Both the position numbers and the translations under genes were made by a program. The notes beneath the pieces are model-generated. The model saw only the letters and a list, made by a program, of their open reading frames with translations. It searched no databases and had not been told where the DNA came from. This document shows positions 24,189-37,091 of a DNA stretch of 64,000 bases, one piece after another; position 1 is the stretch's first letter, and the number at the start of each line of letters is the position of its first letter. Source of the DNA: Telopea speciosissima (taxonomy: Eukaryota; Streptophyta; Magnoliopsida; Proteales; Proteaceae); assembly GCF_018873765.1 (NCBI RefSeq), contig NC_057925.1, positions 59,160,970 to 59,224,969 of the forward strand. Direction: 5' to 3'.

Positions 24189-27100
24189 TACTTACTTCAA
24201 ATGAATACTAATCAGTATTACCACTTATAATGAAATAATAGGAATTCATGGATGAGCTTGTTGGTTCATTTTAAACTTAATTAACCAACTAGGGTCTAGT
24301 AATCATAAAATATTCTATATATATATATAACTAAGCAGTGTTGATTCCTGCAAAGGATTTAAAAAAAACACAAAAAGGAAATTAAGAAGAAACTGAAGGT
24401 GGAAACATTAGAGGTTTATTGGTTTAGAGTGAAGCATGTGAGTCAAGTGGGGAGTCAAGTGGGGACTATATCTGAGACTGACTTGATTAGAATGTAGATG
24501 TGAATTTAGGAATAAGTTATGAACCTTTGTATAGGGGAGGAAAGACAAGCCTGAGCTGAATACTAGGCAAAAGCACATGGTTTGGAGAAACTCTCTCTCT
24601 CTCTCTCTTTTATAGAGGGTTTAGAAAATTCTATTATGAAGGGACATCTCCTCTTTTAAAAATGAATATGGAAAGAAATAGCTTTCTTTGTATTGCACAA
24701 GTTGTGGACATTATTATCAATTGATATCCAAATAAATGTAGCCGTGTGGAAGACTCCAATATTGGGTCCTAATTAAGTATCTCACAATTACAATACTAAC
24801 AAAATACATCAATCATCAGATGGCATTATGGATAGGCCCTTCTCTTCACTCTTCAAGACATTTGAGACCCATCTAATGTCCCACCATTTTTTTTTGGTTT
24901 AGAACATTGAAATGGATCTAATCAAACTAAACCAATTAATAGGACAATCTAATGCGTCATGACAAAAGAAGTGGTTTCCCCAAAATAACCTATGGGGATA
25001 GCTTCCCCATGATGTTAATATGCAATTTTCCACTAATAGGCCGGTATCGTGGGTGATGAATCGTTCAATAGGGATGGGCATGTCATATTGAATCACTTGT
25101 TTCATAGTGACATCGTACGTTTTCTTTTCCCATAAGTTATTACTACTCTGCAAGTCCTATGAATAGATGAAAATTATACTTCGCCCATGGTGAAGGAGTC
25201 ACCTACGAATCTAAACCCGTCATTACTACTCCCCACCCATTTGCCCAATTACCGCTAACCCTATAATGATACTCTAATGACCCCATTAATGTCATTGGTG
25301 AAAGAATTCCTCCTTCACCATAGTTTAAAGAAATCTTTGTCCATTAAGATATCTGCATAAAAGTAATAGTGGAATCCTTTAGTTGGATTTTGGAGTTTTC
25401 TACTTTAACTTTTTGTCACAACTGGATGTGGAATAAGATACCCAATAAGAATCAAATCCCAAGTTGACACAAGCAATGATAAGGAAAGCCAATAAGATCA
25501 CAAGTGAACTCTAGGCATCAACTTGTACCTTCTAGGGTTTTTTTTTTTTGCATTTTTTCCTTTGTTATTTAAATAAGAAAAGGATATTCCATTTGTGACA
25601 TTTAGCAGGAAATTCAATTCAATATATTCTTTACCAAGACTACCAAACTAACTTTGAAGGAAAAACACCAAACTCAAACCTAATGGTTCTGGCTTAATGT
25701 GCAAAACACCATTAAATTCTTCTACAAATCTCACTTACCAAGTACTGAATTCCTCCCTATTTACTTAACATATGTTTCAATTTTTAATTTTCAAATAAAC
25801 ATCTTCTTCATCTTCATCACCATCACCTAAGACTTTTTAATTACAACATAAGATTAACTATCTAACCCCAATTATCATTGTATATTAATCCTATCTAATG
25901 TGTATGTCATCAAATCTTCTCTCAGAGTCTCCAATCATAATTATTTTTGATAAAAAAAAAAAATCTTCACCAATGGTTTGTGGAGAGGGAATCCACAGGT
26001 GAAAAGATCTCATGATTGGGCTCTGGGGTCATCACTACCACCCAAGTCGAATATCAAAACTACCCTTCCCCTTGTCATATGATGATACCATACTAGTAGT
26101 GATGGTGAAGGAAAAACCGATCATTTGTTTTTTGTTTTAGTCAAGCTTCACTAGATGATTATACTCTCAGTATAACTAGGCATAGCTGCACTGAGAATAT
26201 TTCTAGGTTGTTTTATATTCAAGGTCCTCTATATAATCCAAAAAAAACACACATTATCTAAATAGTTGGTTTTTTATTTATTTATTATTATTATTTTTTG
26301 TCTTATTCAATCCGGTGTAACTAGGCATGGTTACATTTAGAATATTCTTAAGTTGTTTTATATTCAAAGTTCTGTACATAATACCAAAGGAGAAAAAGAA
26401 TCTGTTCGTTTATTATGTTTTAAACTTTAAAAATCAAACTCGTGGTTGAACCATATGAGGCAAGACAAAGGGATCTAAGCTGGATTATACCTTAATTAAT
26501 TTTGATAAATACACTTTTAATCATAAATAAGTGATCTCTTTACTAATCATGTGGTTTATCCTTACCAAAGCAAAATCCGATTACATGCTTTCATTTATCT
26601 TTTTTGTTATACATGTGCCATCTACTCATAGTTATGTAAGGCAAATTATTAAAACAAAAAAACAGGGTGGAACTTCACCAATTACACTAAAAATATTATA
26701 ATAACTTCAAAAAATTAGGGTGTGTTTGTTAACAAGAAAAGAAATAATATATATAAAATTAAACATAAAATAGAGAAAAGACATAAACAAATCATAGGTT
26801 TTTATCATTACTTTTATCTTAATTGTTTTTTTTTTTTTTTTGGTCAAACGTCAAAAAATATCTATTTTACCATGTGGATAGATGATGTATCTATTCTAAC
26901 AGTTGGATAGATTAGTCATGTATCAAATTAAGAGTCTAAATTAATAAAATGCCTCCTTTTTTTGTGTTTTTTGTATTGACATACATCTCATGTATATTAA
27001 TGGATGTGTACCAGTTTGTTGACATTACTATGTACTCTCCCAATGCTAAATGGAAGCAGAGGATCTCAGGGTTTTAGTGCACAATATTGACAGCAGTATT

Positions 27101-28389
27101 GGTCGTTGCTAATACGGATCAGTCATATCGGTCCAAATTGGACCATTTTGCACTCTCGAAATAGCGATACGAGTAAATCATTTTACCTCTCTTGTTTTGA
27201 TACCACTGATACAATATCAATGAAGCTCGATCATGATACCTAAAATTGTTGAGGTCTAGACTTTAAAATAGGACAAAGTTTGCCTTCACCGTGCCGGGGG
27301 GGGGGGGGAATGGTTAAACCACTATCCTAGGGTCCTAAAACATCCCCCCCCCCACTATTGCGCAATACCCTCTCTCATCCATTTGAAAGCTACGATCATC
27401 AAATTCCCCGTTACTGTGTTTTAAGGATAATTTAATTTTGAAATATTAAAAATGAATAGTTTAGATTTATGAATTTTGGAAACATCACCTTTCATTATTT
27501 TATAGATAACTACTATTTGGAGAAGTGTTCTATGTGGGAGTATAACTCCTACACACGAGGCATGAAGTGGGAGTATCATTTGCATATTTCATGGGGGTGA
27601 TGTAGTCATTTTACCTCTCCACGTGTCTAGGTGCAAGACGTACACATCCTGATAGAGTTCTTTTTCCCCTATTCATATCTTGCCGACCCAAATACAACCT
27701 TAGCGAGTGTTTGGATAGAAAGCAATGGAAACAAGCAAATAAATGATTAAAATAGTAAATAACGACATTCCAAATTTGCCAGCAAATCTTTAATCTCCTC
27801 ACAAGTTCACAACGTACACGTTCAAGCATCCCCCCCCTTAGATTATGGCGAACCCCATGTGGCAGCCGTACAACTCTCTTTTATCTCTATCATCTCTGAC
27901 TGAGTTTTCTAATACCATCTCACACGTGTGCTTTATTCCTTCACTTCCTCTAAAGTCTAAACCAACTCAACCGAAGTATACAACCCAGAAAAAGCTACTC
28001 TCGTTATTGTACTTCTTATTATAGGCAAGTTAATTAATCTGAACCGTCCAATTCCTTTGATTTCAATAAACAATCCTAAACCCTCGATAAAAGTGGGGTA
28101 TATGTACCTTAAAGATCAATTGCATTGTAAGTTGAACAGGAGCGAAACACATTAAAACTTCCCAAATCCCAATCCCTCCAATCGAAAAAAGCAAAGCTTT
28201 AAATGCACAAAAATGGCGTTTTTCCAATAATTTAAACATAAAACTACATCAACCCAAGAGCTACGAAACCCATCAAAAGCTCTTCCTTTCCCTTCCCTCT
28301 CTCTCTGTTTCTCAAGTCCACCTTTTCTTCTTCCTCGTCCTCCTCTCTCGCTCCATTGTCCCCTTCTTCTCTCCGTCCTTCTGTGTCTG
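24185..28389. other. Long AT-rich intergenic stretch upstream of the kinase gene
   Basis: No gene is supported. A short direct repeat is visible at about 26158-26240 and 26300-26380 (CTAGGCATRGYTRCAYT..AGAATATT..GTTGTTTTATATTCAA). Opposed G and C runs lie at 27296-27308 and 27342-27351. A CT-rich stretch at 28290-28380, directly before the kinase ATG, looks like a 5' leader; CGATAAAAGT near 28085 could be its TATA box (inference). Confidence 0.4.
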
Positions 28390-29619
28390 ATGATGGAGAA
28401 GACATCGCCGGAGTTAGACCTAGACAAGCTGAGAGCGATCAAGGTTCTGGGCAGAGGAGCCATGGGCACTGTGTTCTTGGTTCACGACCAAACAACAGAC
28501 CCAGATGCAATTAATCCCTTCGCTCTTAAAGTTGTAGAGAAATCGACCCTCTCCTCCAAATTCGATGGTGAACGACGGGCAAGATGGGAAGTCTCGGTTC
28601 TATCTAGCCTGAATAACCCTTTTCTTCCAACCCTTCTGGGAACTCTCGAGACCGATGAGTACATGGGTTGGGCTGTGCCGTACTGTCCCGGCGGCGATCT
28701 CAACGTGCTCCGCTACCATCAGACAGACCATGTATTCTCCCCCACCGTCATCCGCTTCTACGTCGCCGAAATCGTTTGCGCACTTGAGTACCTACACAGT
28801 TTGAACATTGTGTACCGTGATCTCAAGCCTGAAAATGTTCTCATTCAACAATCCGGCCACATCGTCCTCACCGATTTCGATCTCTCCCGAACCCTCAAAC
28901 CCAGATCAGCCGGATCCGCCGGCTCGTCCCCGGATCCGGCAGTTCTGGAGATAGAAGCGGCAGAGGTGAAGAGTAACGCAAAGCACCGCAGGAACTTGAC
29001 CCGGCTTATCTCCGTCGCGACGGAGGTTGCCATGTTGAAGAAGGTGAAGTCGGCGCGTGTCTCACCGGTGAGTCGAAAGAGACCGAGCTTCTCCAACGGA
29101 GAACGATCCAACTCGTTCGTGGGTACGGAGGAGTACGTGTCACCCGAAGTGGTACGGGGTGACGGACACGAGTTCGCCGTTGATTGGTGGGCTCTGGGGA
29201 TCTTTACGTACGAGATGATGTACGGTACGACGCCGTTTCGCGGGAAGAATCGGAAGGAAACGTTTCGGAACGTTGTAACTAAACCACCGGAGTTCGTGGG
29301 AAAACGGACGGCTCTCACGGACTTGATCGAACGGTTACTAGAGAAGGACCCCACAAAAAGGCTCGGGTACGGTTACGGTGCGGTGGAGATTAAAAAGCAT
29401 CCCTTCTTCAAAGGGTTGAGATGGGATTTATTGACGGAGGTGTTACGGCCGCCGTTTCTGGCGTTGAGAGAAGAAGGGGAGAAAGTAACGGAGCAAAGAA
29501 CAGAGTGTGGGACCGACATTAGGGAGTACTACCGGAATCTTAGGTCTCCGCCGTCAATTCCTCCGTCGCCGTCATCAGAATGCCGAGATCGGGTAGATTT
29601 GCCGTTGGCAGAATTCTGA
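28390..29619 (+). CDS. AGC VIII serine/threonine protein kinase, UNICORN-like
   Basis: Intronless gene of 409 aa; translation could start at either of two adjacent ATGs (28390 or 28393). Kinase subdomains in order: glycine-rich loop GRGAMGTVFLV (residues 21-31), lysine K47 in FALKVVEK, catalytic loop YRDLKPENVLI with D144, and DFD at 162-164 in place of DFG. Then come an insertion of about 80 residues and the activation segment GTEEYVSPE (from 245) followed by VDWWALGIFTYEMMYGTTPF. DFD and the insertion before the activation segment are hallmarks of plant AGC VIII kinases. The short N-terminus and overall length fit the UNICORN/UCN-like branch, known in Arabidopsis for restraining ectopic growth in ovules. 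The C-terminus ends LPLAEF; a clear FxxF docking motif is not visible. AATAAA at 29682-29687 may be the poly(A) signal. Assignment to UCNL rather than a sister clade is inferred. Confidence 0.93.
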   Translation: MMEKTSPELDLDKLRAIKVLGRGAMGTVFLVHDQTTDPDAINPFALKVVEKSTLSSKFDGERRARWEVSVLSSLNNPFLPTLLGTLETDEYMGWAVPYCPGGDLNVLRYHQTDHVFSPTVIRFYVAEIVCALEYLHSLNIVYRDLKPENVLIQQSGHIVLTDFDLSRTLKPRSAGSAGSSPDPAVLEIEAAEVKSNAKHRRNLTRLISVATEVAMLKKVKSARVSPVSRKRPSFSNGERSNSFVGTEEYVSPEVVRGDGHEFAVDWWALGIFTYEMMYGTTPFRGKNRKETFRNVVTKPPEFVGKRTALTDLIERLLEKDPTKRLGYGYGAVEIKKHPFFKGLRWDLLTEVLRPPFLALREEGEKVTEQRTECGTDIREYYRNLRSPPSIPPSPSSECRDRVDLPLAEF

Positions 29620-31889
29620 CCCATACTCACTTACCAGTGTAAGTATTTTAATATGAAAGTTAATAGCAAAAAAAAAAAGATAATAAAATGAAAAATTTAT
29701 TAATTTCGCCGTTTGTACAGAGAGAAAAGACAAAATGATAAGCCTGAAAACGACGTTAGAATGAGAGTAGCTCTTAGTATTGTTTAAAGTTAATTTTAAT
29801 TAAGGCTGTCCTACTTTAGATAGGACGAAATTTTGCTGCTACCCGTGTTGTACGAACTTTTTTATTTTCTTATTGCTCGATCTAGCAGCTAAAGAATTCG
29901 AATCTTGAAAAAAATACTAAAACCTAATAACCTAAAAGAGAAATGAATTATTCCATTTGCCAGCCTAGGTAATATGAAAGTCATCCAATCAAATTGGAAT
30001 AGGGTAGGCTTTTGGAGTACGGAGAGGTATTTATCCGAATCGGTTTTTTTATTTTTTTAATTGCTTTGTCAGCAATGTGTTGCATGGTTTTAGGAATTTG
30101 GATACTCTACGTTGAGCTGCCTGGTAGGACCGTACTATCTAGACATGGTATTGCACGTAATATCTGTCTTATCTCTGCTTAAACTCCTTATCCGAGTGAG
30201 GGTAAGATTATCCGTATACAGCACTGTGTCTGGACAACACGGTTCTATTGGGCAGCTCGACAGTAGAAGACCTGGATCCTAGTTTTAGTGTGCAATATCT
30301 CCTTACAAACCCTAAAAGTCGATTAACTCTTTCATCAAAAAAAGATATATATCTCCTTACAAAAAAAAAAGAAAAGTATGCAATATCGATTACAAGGTGT
30401 ACCATGCACAAAAATGCTAAGACAAGTCAACAAAACCTACAAACTACCAAAGATAAGGGAGGGGGGAGAAATGTGATCATGAGACTCAATACCATGACCT
30501 CCGAGGGGGCATGCAACCGACCAACCAAGCAAGCGATTGTTCATGTGTGGAGTGTGATTGTATATGTTGTTTTAATCTTAGGAATGGTCACGGGACATCG
30601 ATCTTTCATGAATCCGACGGTGAAAACTAGACCTCTTGATCTCAGAGTGACATCATAAAAAGACATAGATGATATCACATACACACACGCACACATAGAA
30701 ACAACTATGACTTCCCACTGTGGGAATGTGGTATGGCTATGGCTATGATATGAGTTTGCATGAAAAAGAAGGGAAAAGGAGGGAAAACAAAATGAAAAAG
30801 TGCCTCAAAAGGATAGAACATGGAAAACAGAGGTGCGAATTTTGGTTTACCCACAGAACTGACCGGCTTTATCATGACTTTGTTCAATTGGTTCATTGAT
30901 GCTTTAGTTTGGAAAGAGACATTTCTCACACATCAGAATTTTAAGTCACAGTGAATGAAGCTATCATTGCATTAGAAACTAGGAAGGGTGTTTGGGTGCC
31001 AACAACAGTAAAGGGTATTTTGGACCTTCAACAAATAGATTCGTCGGCCTTTTCTTTACCTTTACTCAAATGCTTTTTGAATTCTTTTCTTTCTTCTCAT
31101 GTTTGTCTACACCAGCTCATCTTGATTGCAAGTAAATTTGGTTTAAATATGTTAGCACTTTCATATATCTATATATCTCCTCCTTTCTATAAAATAACAT
31201 ATCTAACCCCTATTGTGGGAGGAGAGAAATAGACAAAGGAGGCATTAGGTACGCTACATATGTAATCAAACAAGGACTGTTCACTTCGAGTTGAAGATTC
31301 ACCACTCCTTCCTATGGTTCACAAATTCCTATAGGGTTTTAGTATGTTCCCAACAATACCCTCCTGATACATTCTCCCACCCATCCAAACCCCTCAATTA
31401 ATAGATACTCCATTGATTATGGGATTAGGAAAACTCGGTCCTTATATTTTTGTGATGTAATATTTATTTTTCTTTTTAAATCCAAGCGTTTGATTTGGTT
31501 ACGAAGTAAAATTAAATTTAATAATGTCATGATTTGGAATTAGTTACACAATCATTAGGTAATGACAAAAATTTCTGTTTTAGTTTTGATTTAATTCCAC
31601 TTCCCTTCCCATTATTTACTTTGCAAGCAGAAGTCGCCGTAAAGAGTTACTGTGAAGGATTTCTTTCATTGTTAATGAAAAAATTGCTTTTGTTTGTAAA
31701 TCATAACAACTGTATCCACCGGGTAGAAGAAGTATTGAAAATATAAGGAAAAAAAATCCAATACATGATGGATCATATAATTGAAAATGAAGAACTAAAT
31801 TCAATATATTCCCTACTTAGAGGATACCATCCAATTGTACTAAATCAACTCCACATGAAGCAAAAACAAACCATTAGTTGATATGGGGT
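29620..31889. other. Intergenic, no gene seen
   Basis: AT-rich sequence 3' of the kinase. A fragment at 31329-31363 (CTATAGGGTTTTAGTATGTTCCC..ATACCCTC) matches 22393-22428 in inverse orientation. Short open frames show no domain. Confidence 0.4.
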
Positions 31890-32162
31890 TGGGGCCTTGC
31901 TCGCCCCTCCTATTGAAGCCTTCACCATTATGATGGATTTAAAGCTTCTTTCTTCACGCTTTGAGTCTATCTCTTTCTCTTTTGTAGGTAGAGATGATAA
32001 TGTTTGTGCCTACAATAGTTCTAAGTGGGCGTTGTGCTATTTTTATTTGGGTTTGTGGAAATCTTCATTTCCAAAGGACCTCTTCAATATTGTATCTTCT
32101 CTTTTGCCCTCTGGACCCTAATATATTATCCTGCTTGTAGGGTTTTTTGTGCCAAAAAAAAA
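31890..32162 (+). mobile_element. 3' fragment of an L1-type LINE (RNase H-like remnant)
   Basis: From 31897 the frame reads ..AFTIMMDLKLLSSRFESISF.FVGRDDNVCAYNSSKWAL.., resembling the end of the RNase H-like domain found in plant L1-type LINEs (SFVFVPRSxNxxADxLAKWAL in general form). After the stop comes ..TGTAGGGTTTTTTGTGCC and an A run at 32153-32163, typical of a LINE 3' end. It is strongly 5' truncated. The L1 assignment is from motif memory only. Confidence 0.55.
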
Positions 32163-32804
32163 ATATAGGGTTGGGGGACTTGTTACAAAGGACCTAAAAC
32201 TGTAGTGTTTGTTAAAAAGGATGGGGGAGATTATAGATTAGCTAAATTAACCATTAATTTATATTTATTTCATAAAAAAAATGACCATATAAAGATCAAC
32301 AACAACTTCTAGAATCCTCCAATAGATAAGATGTGGTCACAGTCACCCATTGCAATCTGCATATCTACATATGGGCCCAAACCTTTACTCTGCTTACAAG
32401 AGCACATCACATGTTCTCATAGAACCTAATCTTCATCTACAGTGTTATAAGGACAACAATTAAAACCATGTCTCAGACTTTTTTTATAAGTCTCATGATA
32501 GAACAAAGGAATTTCTCTTCCTGATTATAATGAATTTGTTTCTGCTGTTACTACCCCACCACTTCTGCTATAAAGCCTTGGTTCCACCAGCTTCTTCTTG
32601 GTTTACAGCAATTTATTAAGCCCTGGCCCTCATATCAGAAAACCTTTGTCTGATTAGGGGGAGAGGAGAAAGGTAGGAGGGATAGGGATGGCTCATTTGG
32701 CCCCTACATCTCTTATTAATGGTTAGTTACACACAGAAAATGCTCCCTTTTGTGTGTCTCTGCACTGGGATTCTTGCATTCCTTTCTTTTTCTTTTATCT
32801 CAAT

Positions 32805-33016
32805 CAGGGTTTTAAAACGTGGAATTGGGGATGGTATTGGTCGAAATCGGTCTCCCAGAACCCTAAATTCAATCATCAGATTCAAAAATCGGGAATTTTT
32901 AAGGTTTTTGGGTGTGGATAGACCGTATCAAGTCAGTCAGAATCGAAATTGGTGATGGCCGAGTTCGATACAAATCGTCTTATTCACCGATCTGATTCTC
33001 AATTCTTGAAACCCTG
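32805..33016. mobile_element. hAT-type MITE (CAGGGTTTTAAAAC family)
   Basis: A 212-bp element with ends CAGGGTTTTAAAAC and ATTCTTGAAACCCTG, flanked by ATCTCAAT (32797-32804) and ATCTCAAC (33017-33024). Seven of eight flanking bases match, consistent with an aged hAT target-site duplication. The interior has GGTCGAAATCGG-type motifs. No coding capacity. Confidence 0.8.
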
Positions 33017-35029
33017 ATCTCAACTTTCTTAAGCTAACCTAGAGAAGACAGAAGAAATGTCATGTGGGTTTCCTCCCCATGACTCCAAATCTGTCGGTAG
33101 GGATTCAGTTGGTATCACATGCAATGATGGTCTATGAAGGCATAAAGGGACAAGATGAAACGAAATGGAATGTGAATTGAGGGGTTTTCAATGTTTCGGT
33201 TTTTTTCACTGAACATAGATCATATTTTTATGGTAATTTTGCATTTCCGTAATTATGATACCATATTTTGGTGGTATGTTTCGATTTTAACCATGGTTAT
33301 TATTCAAATCAAATCCAAAATCTTAAACTTCTCTTTAGAAGTTCATATTGAGCATATATACTTAAAGGCTGTTTTTGGTATGCATTTTAAGTTAACTTTG
33401 CATTCTTGGGTGATAATTAATATTTATTTTTATTGTCTGAGAATGTGAAATTGACCAGAAATACATTCCAAGAATGCATATCAAATACCTAAATGTAAAT
33501 TTCAGAGATAAAACTGAAATATTATTCACAACAGATAAATCCAAAGCCTCACCCATACTCCCTCGTGAACAAGATAACATCCAAAACCAAAGGGACAAGA
33601 ACAAACAAAGACTAAACAGTAAACACCATTTGGCTTAGAGAAGCCCTTAGGAGGGTTCCAAATAAGAGTGGGATTCGATCTCCCACACTGAGATATGTTG
33701 TACAATTGTAAGGGCCCATCCTACAAACTCTGGCACAAGATATTTCTTTTTCACATGTAACACCAAAATAAATAAATAAAAAATTAAAGCCAGCAATGTA
33801 CGTGAAGCTCCATTTGGTCCAAATATAAAATAAATGCTGAAAATTAGATTTCTTGGAAAACCTTGTTTCCACTTTGAATTTCTGTTTTGGTTCACATATA
33901 ATTTCTTCAACATCTCATGAAGAGAGACTTCTTTATGTTTTGTTTGAATTTTGAGCAAGTTGCATAGTATTAGTAGCTATCAAAAGGACCAGAACAAGAA
34001 CCTTTAATTTTGATACCAATTGATGCAGGAACCAAAGCTTTTAAACTTTGAATCGAAGGTTAATTGAAATTGGTTTTTGCCGATTCGGATCCAAAATAGC
34101 AACCAAAAAAAAAAAAAGGAATTCTAAAATTGACCCCACAAATCTGAAAATCAAGTGATCCGGTCCTAAAAACCATAGAATCAATCACTTTGGGACATCC
34201 AAAACCAGGATTGGTCACAGCCGATTTTGATTTGAATCGATCAATTCAATCGATTCATTTCGATTTTTGGAACAGTGTCACCAACTTCAAAAGACACTCA
34301 TTGTGTCAAAACCCAAATTTAAATCAAAATAAAGCTAGTCTTACTTGGCATTGAAAAAATTTACCAATTATTGTAAGAAAATTAAAGTTTGTAGCAGATT
34401 GAAAGATGAACACTTTTTTTTTTTTTAAAAAAAATTCAGCTCAATTGTACCTCAAGAAAAGAGTTCAGCATTCCAGTTGATTGGTCATATGAAGGCCAAT
34501 CTGAAACTTTAGCTAGAATTGTTTGATCCAGTTGTCGGCAGGTTTAAAGTACTTAATGTTGTGTTTGATATGCGTTCTAAATCAATAATGTATTCCAAGA
34601 AATCAAGCCAAATGTAACCTTATTTTCAAAAAGTCTACTATATAATCCCAAATGCTTTCAAATATAATTTGTATATTTCTTCTCTTTAACCACGATTTAG
34701 AGTTGAGATTTTCAGTGGGTGAAGCGCTCAGTACCCACAAAATATTAAAATTGAGAAGATGAGATGATAAATATTTAAATAAATAGTGGATCCAGATATT
34801 TAAGATCATGGATGAAAGACTAAGAGTGTATTTGGTATGATTTCTTGGAGCACATTATCGGCCCAAAATACTTTTCAAGAGTGCACACCAAACACAGCCT
34901 AAGTCTACCTTGATTTTTTTTTTTTTTTGGGGTGGGGAGGGAGGGAGGGCTGTTGATGTATTACTAATTTTTTAAATTTATTGGTTTTCAAACCAAACTT
35001 TTTAAAAACAGTCACATTCAACGGAGGCC
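33017..35029. other. Intergenic, no gene seen
   Basis: AT-rich with open frames lacking recognisable domains. Sequence near 34020-34280 (AAAGCTTTTAAACTTTGAATCGAAGG ... CGATTTTTGGAACAGTG) looks like another decayed CGATTCGG-type repeat. A T run and GGGAGGGAGGG lie at 34915-34949. Confidence 0.4.
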
Positions 35030-35482
35030 GAGTGATGCCCAGTAAAGATGAGTGATATGATTCCGATTGAAAGAACTAAAAGAGCTAGGGGCAAACCTAA
35101 AATGACCATAAGATAAGTGGTAAGAAATGACATGCATAGGCTAGGGCTTGTCTCATGTATAACCTCGGACAGAACCTATTGGAGGGCAAGAATCCACGTT
35201 ATAAGACCTCATTTAGCTAAGATTCTCTTGATGGGTTGGGTTATGCCTATTTCCTCTTGCTATCTTTCATCGTTCATTGTTTTATTTATTTTTCATCTTT
35301 CATTTGTTTGTCATTTTTCTTTTTCATCTCTTCGTCGCACCCCTTTTCCTCTTTTTTATTTTTTTTAATATATATATATATATAGTTAAAACACTATTTT
35401 CTCTACTTTGTTTTGCTTGGATCCATGTAGCCGACTCCATTAAGTTGGGATAAGGCCGAGTTTGTTGTTATTGTTGTTATGT
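35030..35482 (+). mobile_element. 3' tail of an RTE-clade LINE
   Basis: Encodes SDMIPIERTKRARGKPKMTIR.. and ..MHRLGLVSCITSDRTYWRARIHV.. with frame breaks, matching the end of the ORF remnant at 52878-53273. It then has the untranslated tail GGATCCATGTAGCCGACTCC and ATTAAGTTGGGATAAGGCCGAG, and closes with a (TTG)n-type tail to about 35480. Strongly 5' truncated. Confidence 0.8.
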
Positions 35483-36060
35483 ATTATCCCTTCCCTTTTG
35501 GAGTTTTATTTGAGTTAAAATTATAGGAGGACCATTATCTATGAAGCTACTGCTGCTTAAAATCTTTTCAGTTTTGAAGCTACCAACAAAATTTGGTAAG
35601 TTGTTGTAAGGAAGTTTGGAACATATTTTAAGGTCATAGTGAATATAATGTTTCACTATTTGCCACTCAACAATATTTGAGTTAAACCATGTTATAGAGA
35701 ATCACACATACATCCGAATGGTAAAATTTTAGTCCAAAATAAGCAAGGGAAGTTACTCAAGCTCTGATTCAAAGTCAAATGGAGATGAATATAAAATACA
35801 AAAGGACATTTTTTGTAATTTTAGCTACTTCCTCTATTTAATTTAAGTTGAAATTATACTAATGATATGCTAGTCTAGTCCAGTAGTCCTTTATCACATG
35901 GACTAACTCATGTATTACCCATGTGGTAAATAATGAGGCGTTATACTTCATTAAACATAGTGACAAGGAAGAATACCCTTTTCTAATTTAAATATGAGTT
36001 TCAATTCTACCTCTTTACCTTTAGAGGAAAAGAATGCTACTTGATCTTGTGGCTTGTGTG

Positions 36061-37091
36061 TAGAGATGTAAATGGATAGTCGAAAATCCGAATTCGATTC
36101 ACATTCGTATTCGTTTGGGGGTATCCGTATTCAGAAAATTACTATCCGGAAACTATCCGTATTCGTACGAATATTAATCGGATACGAATTCGGATATGCC
36201 AAAATTCGATCGGATATTATCCGATTCGTTAAGCTCTCTGTTTATAGACTTAAGTAAATATTAATTTAATAATACCATATATTGTAAAACTTGTTAGTGG
36301 ACAGTTGGACATCATTAATTTAATTTTTTAAATTAAAAAAACCATAGTGGAGACGGGGTGGAGTACTAGGGTATTTTTTATTATTCCTTCTTTTTCGTAC
36401 TTCGTTCTTTCCTCTGTTCCTTCTTCTTCACTTTTCCCTTTTTGATTTCCTTATCTCTTCCTCTTCTCGATTCAGACCCAAGATTAAGAGGAAGAATGCA
36501 GGAGGAAGAGACAGCAACAAGATTTACCTTTACTGGCTTGGAATGTTTCTGATCTGGAGGAGGTGCTGCTATTGGATGGAGAAGCTTGTGGCTGGAATCC
36601 CTCTTGTGGCTGCTGCATCCCTTCCTCTCCTTCTCATGTTAACTCTTTTGCAGACATTAAAGTTGCAATATTTTCAATTCAAAATGAATATCAAGCCATG
36701 CATCAGAAATATGATAAATGTCTGCTACATATATGAAGATTTACTGGGGAAATTAGATTCAGCGGTGACGATCAACAAACGCCTTTACTTCACAGATTTG
36801 TCTTATTTTACCACTTTCCAGTAGATGAACCATCTTCAAATTTACGCTTTACAGCATTACAGGTCCCTGTAGTCGGAATTGTGGGATCTCTTCAAGGGAA
36901 TCTTGTCGCAGGAGATGGGTATTCACAGTTCGAATCAAATATCCGGATGTCCAGGATATCCGCAACGTTAACGAATTCGAATCTGATCAAGGTTTTTCAT
37001 ATCCGTTCGGATAAACGGACGAATTCGGATATTGAACTTGTTAAACGGATTCGGTAACGGAATTGTCATATTCGAGCCGTTTACATCTCTA
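36061..37091. mobile_element. hAT-type non-autonomous element (1.03 kb) carrying an apparent captured coding fragment
   Basis: Terminal inverted repeats are TAGAGATGTAAATGG and CCGTTTACATCTCTA. Flanks are CTTGTGTG (36053-36060) and CTTGTGTC (37092-37099), a 7-of-8 target-site duplication. Subterminal DNA is rich in ATCCGTATTCG and CGAATTCGGATA motifs, like its relatives at 19473 and 19963. The centre, about 36300-36925, is different in composition and has coding character (separate entry). No transposase is present. Confidence 0.85.
36488..36919 (+). pseudogene. Possible captured host-gene fragment inside the hAT element
   Basis: A 144-codon frame broken by a single TGA at 36734-36736. It reads ..LPLLAWNVSDLEEVLLLDGE.. 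and later ..HFPVDEPSSNLRFTALQ followed by VPVVGIVGSLQGNLVAGDG. The composition and spread of hydrophobic and charged residues look like normal protein, unlike the flanking TIR-derived repeats. I do not recognise the donor gene. A competing frame from 36543 gives 93 aa of mixed hydrophobic sequence, so the choice of frame is an inference. Confidence 0.35.

Noticed and set aside
28482-29354. Minus-strand ORFs opposite the kinase
   Set aside because: Antisense shadows of a clearly conserved kinase coding sequence.
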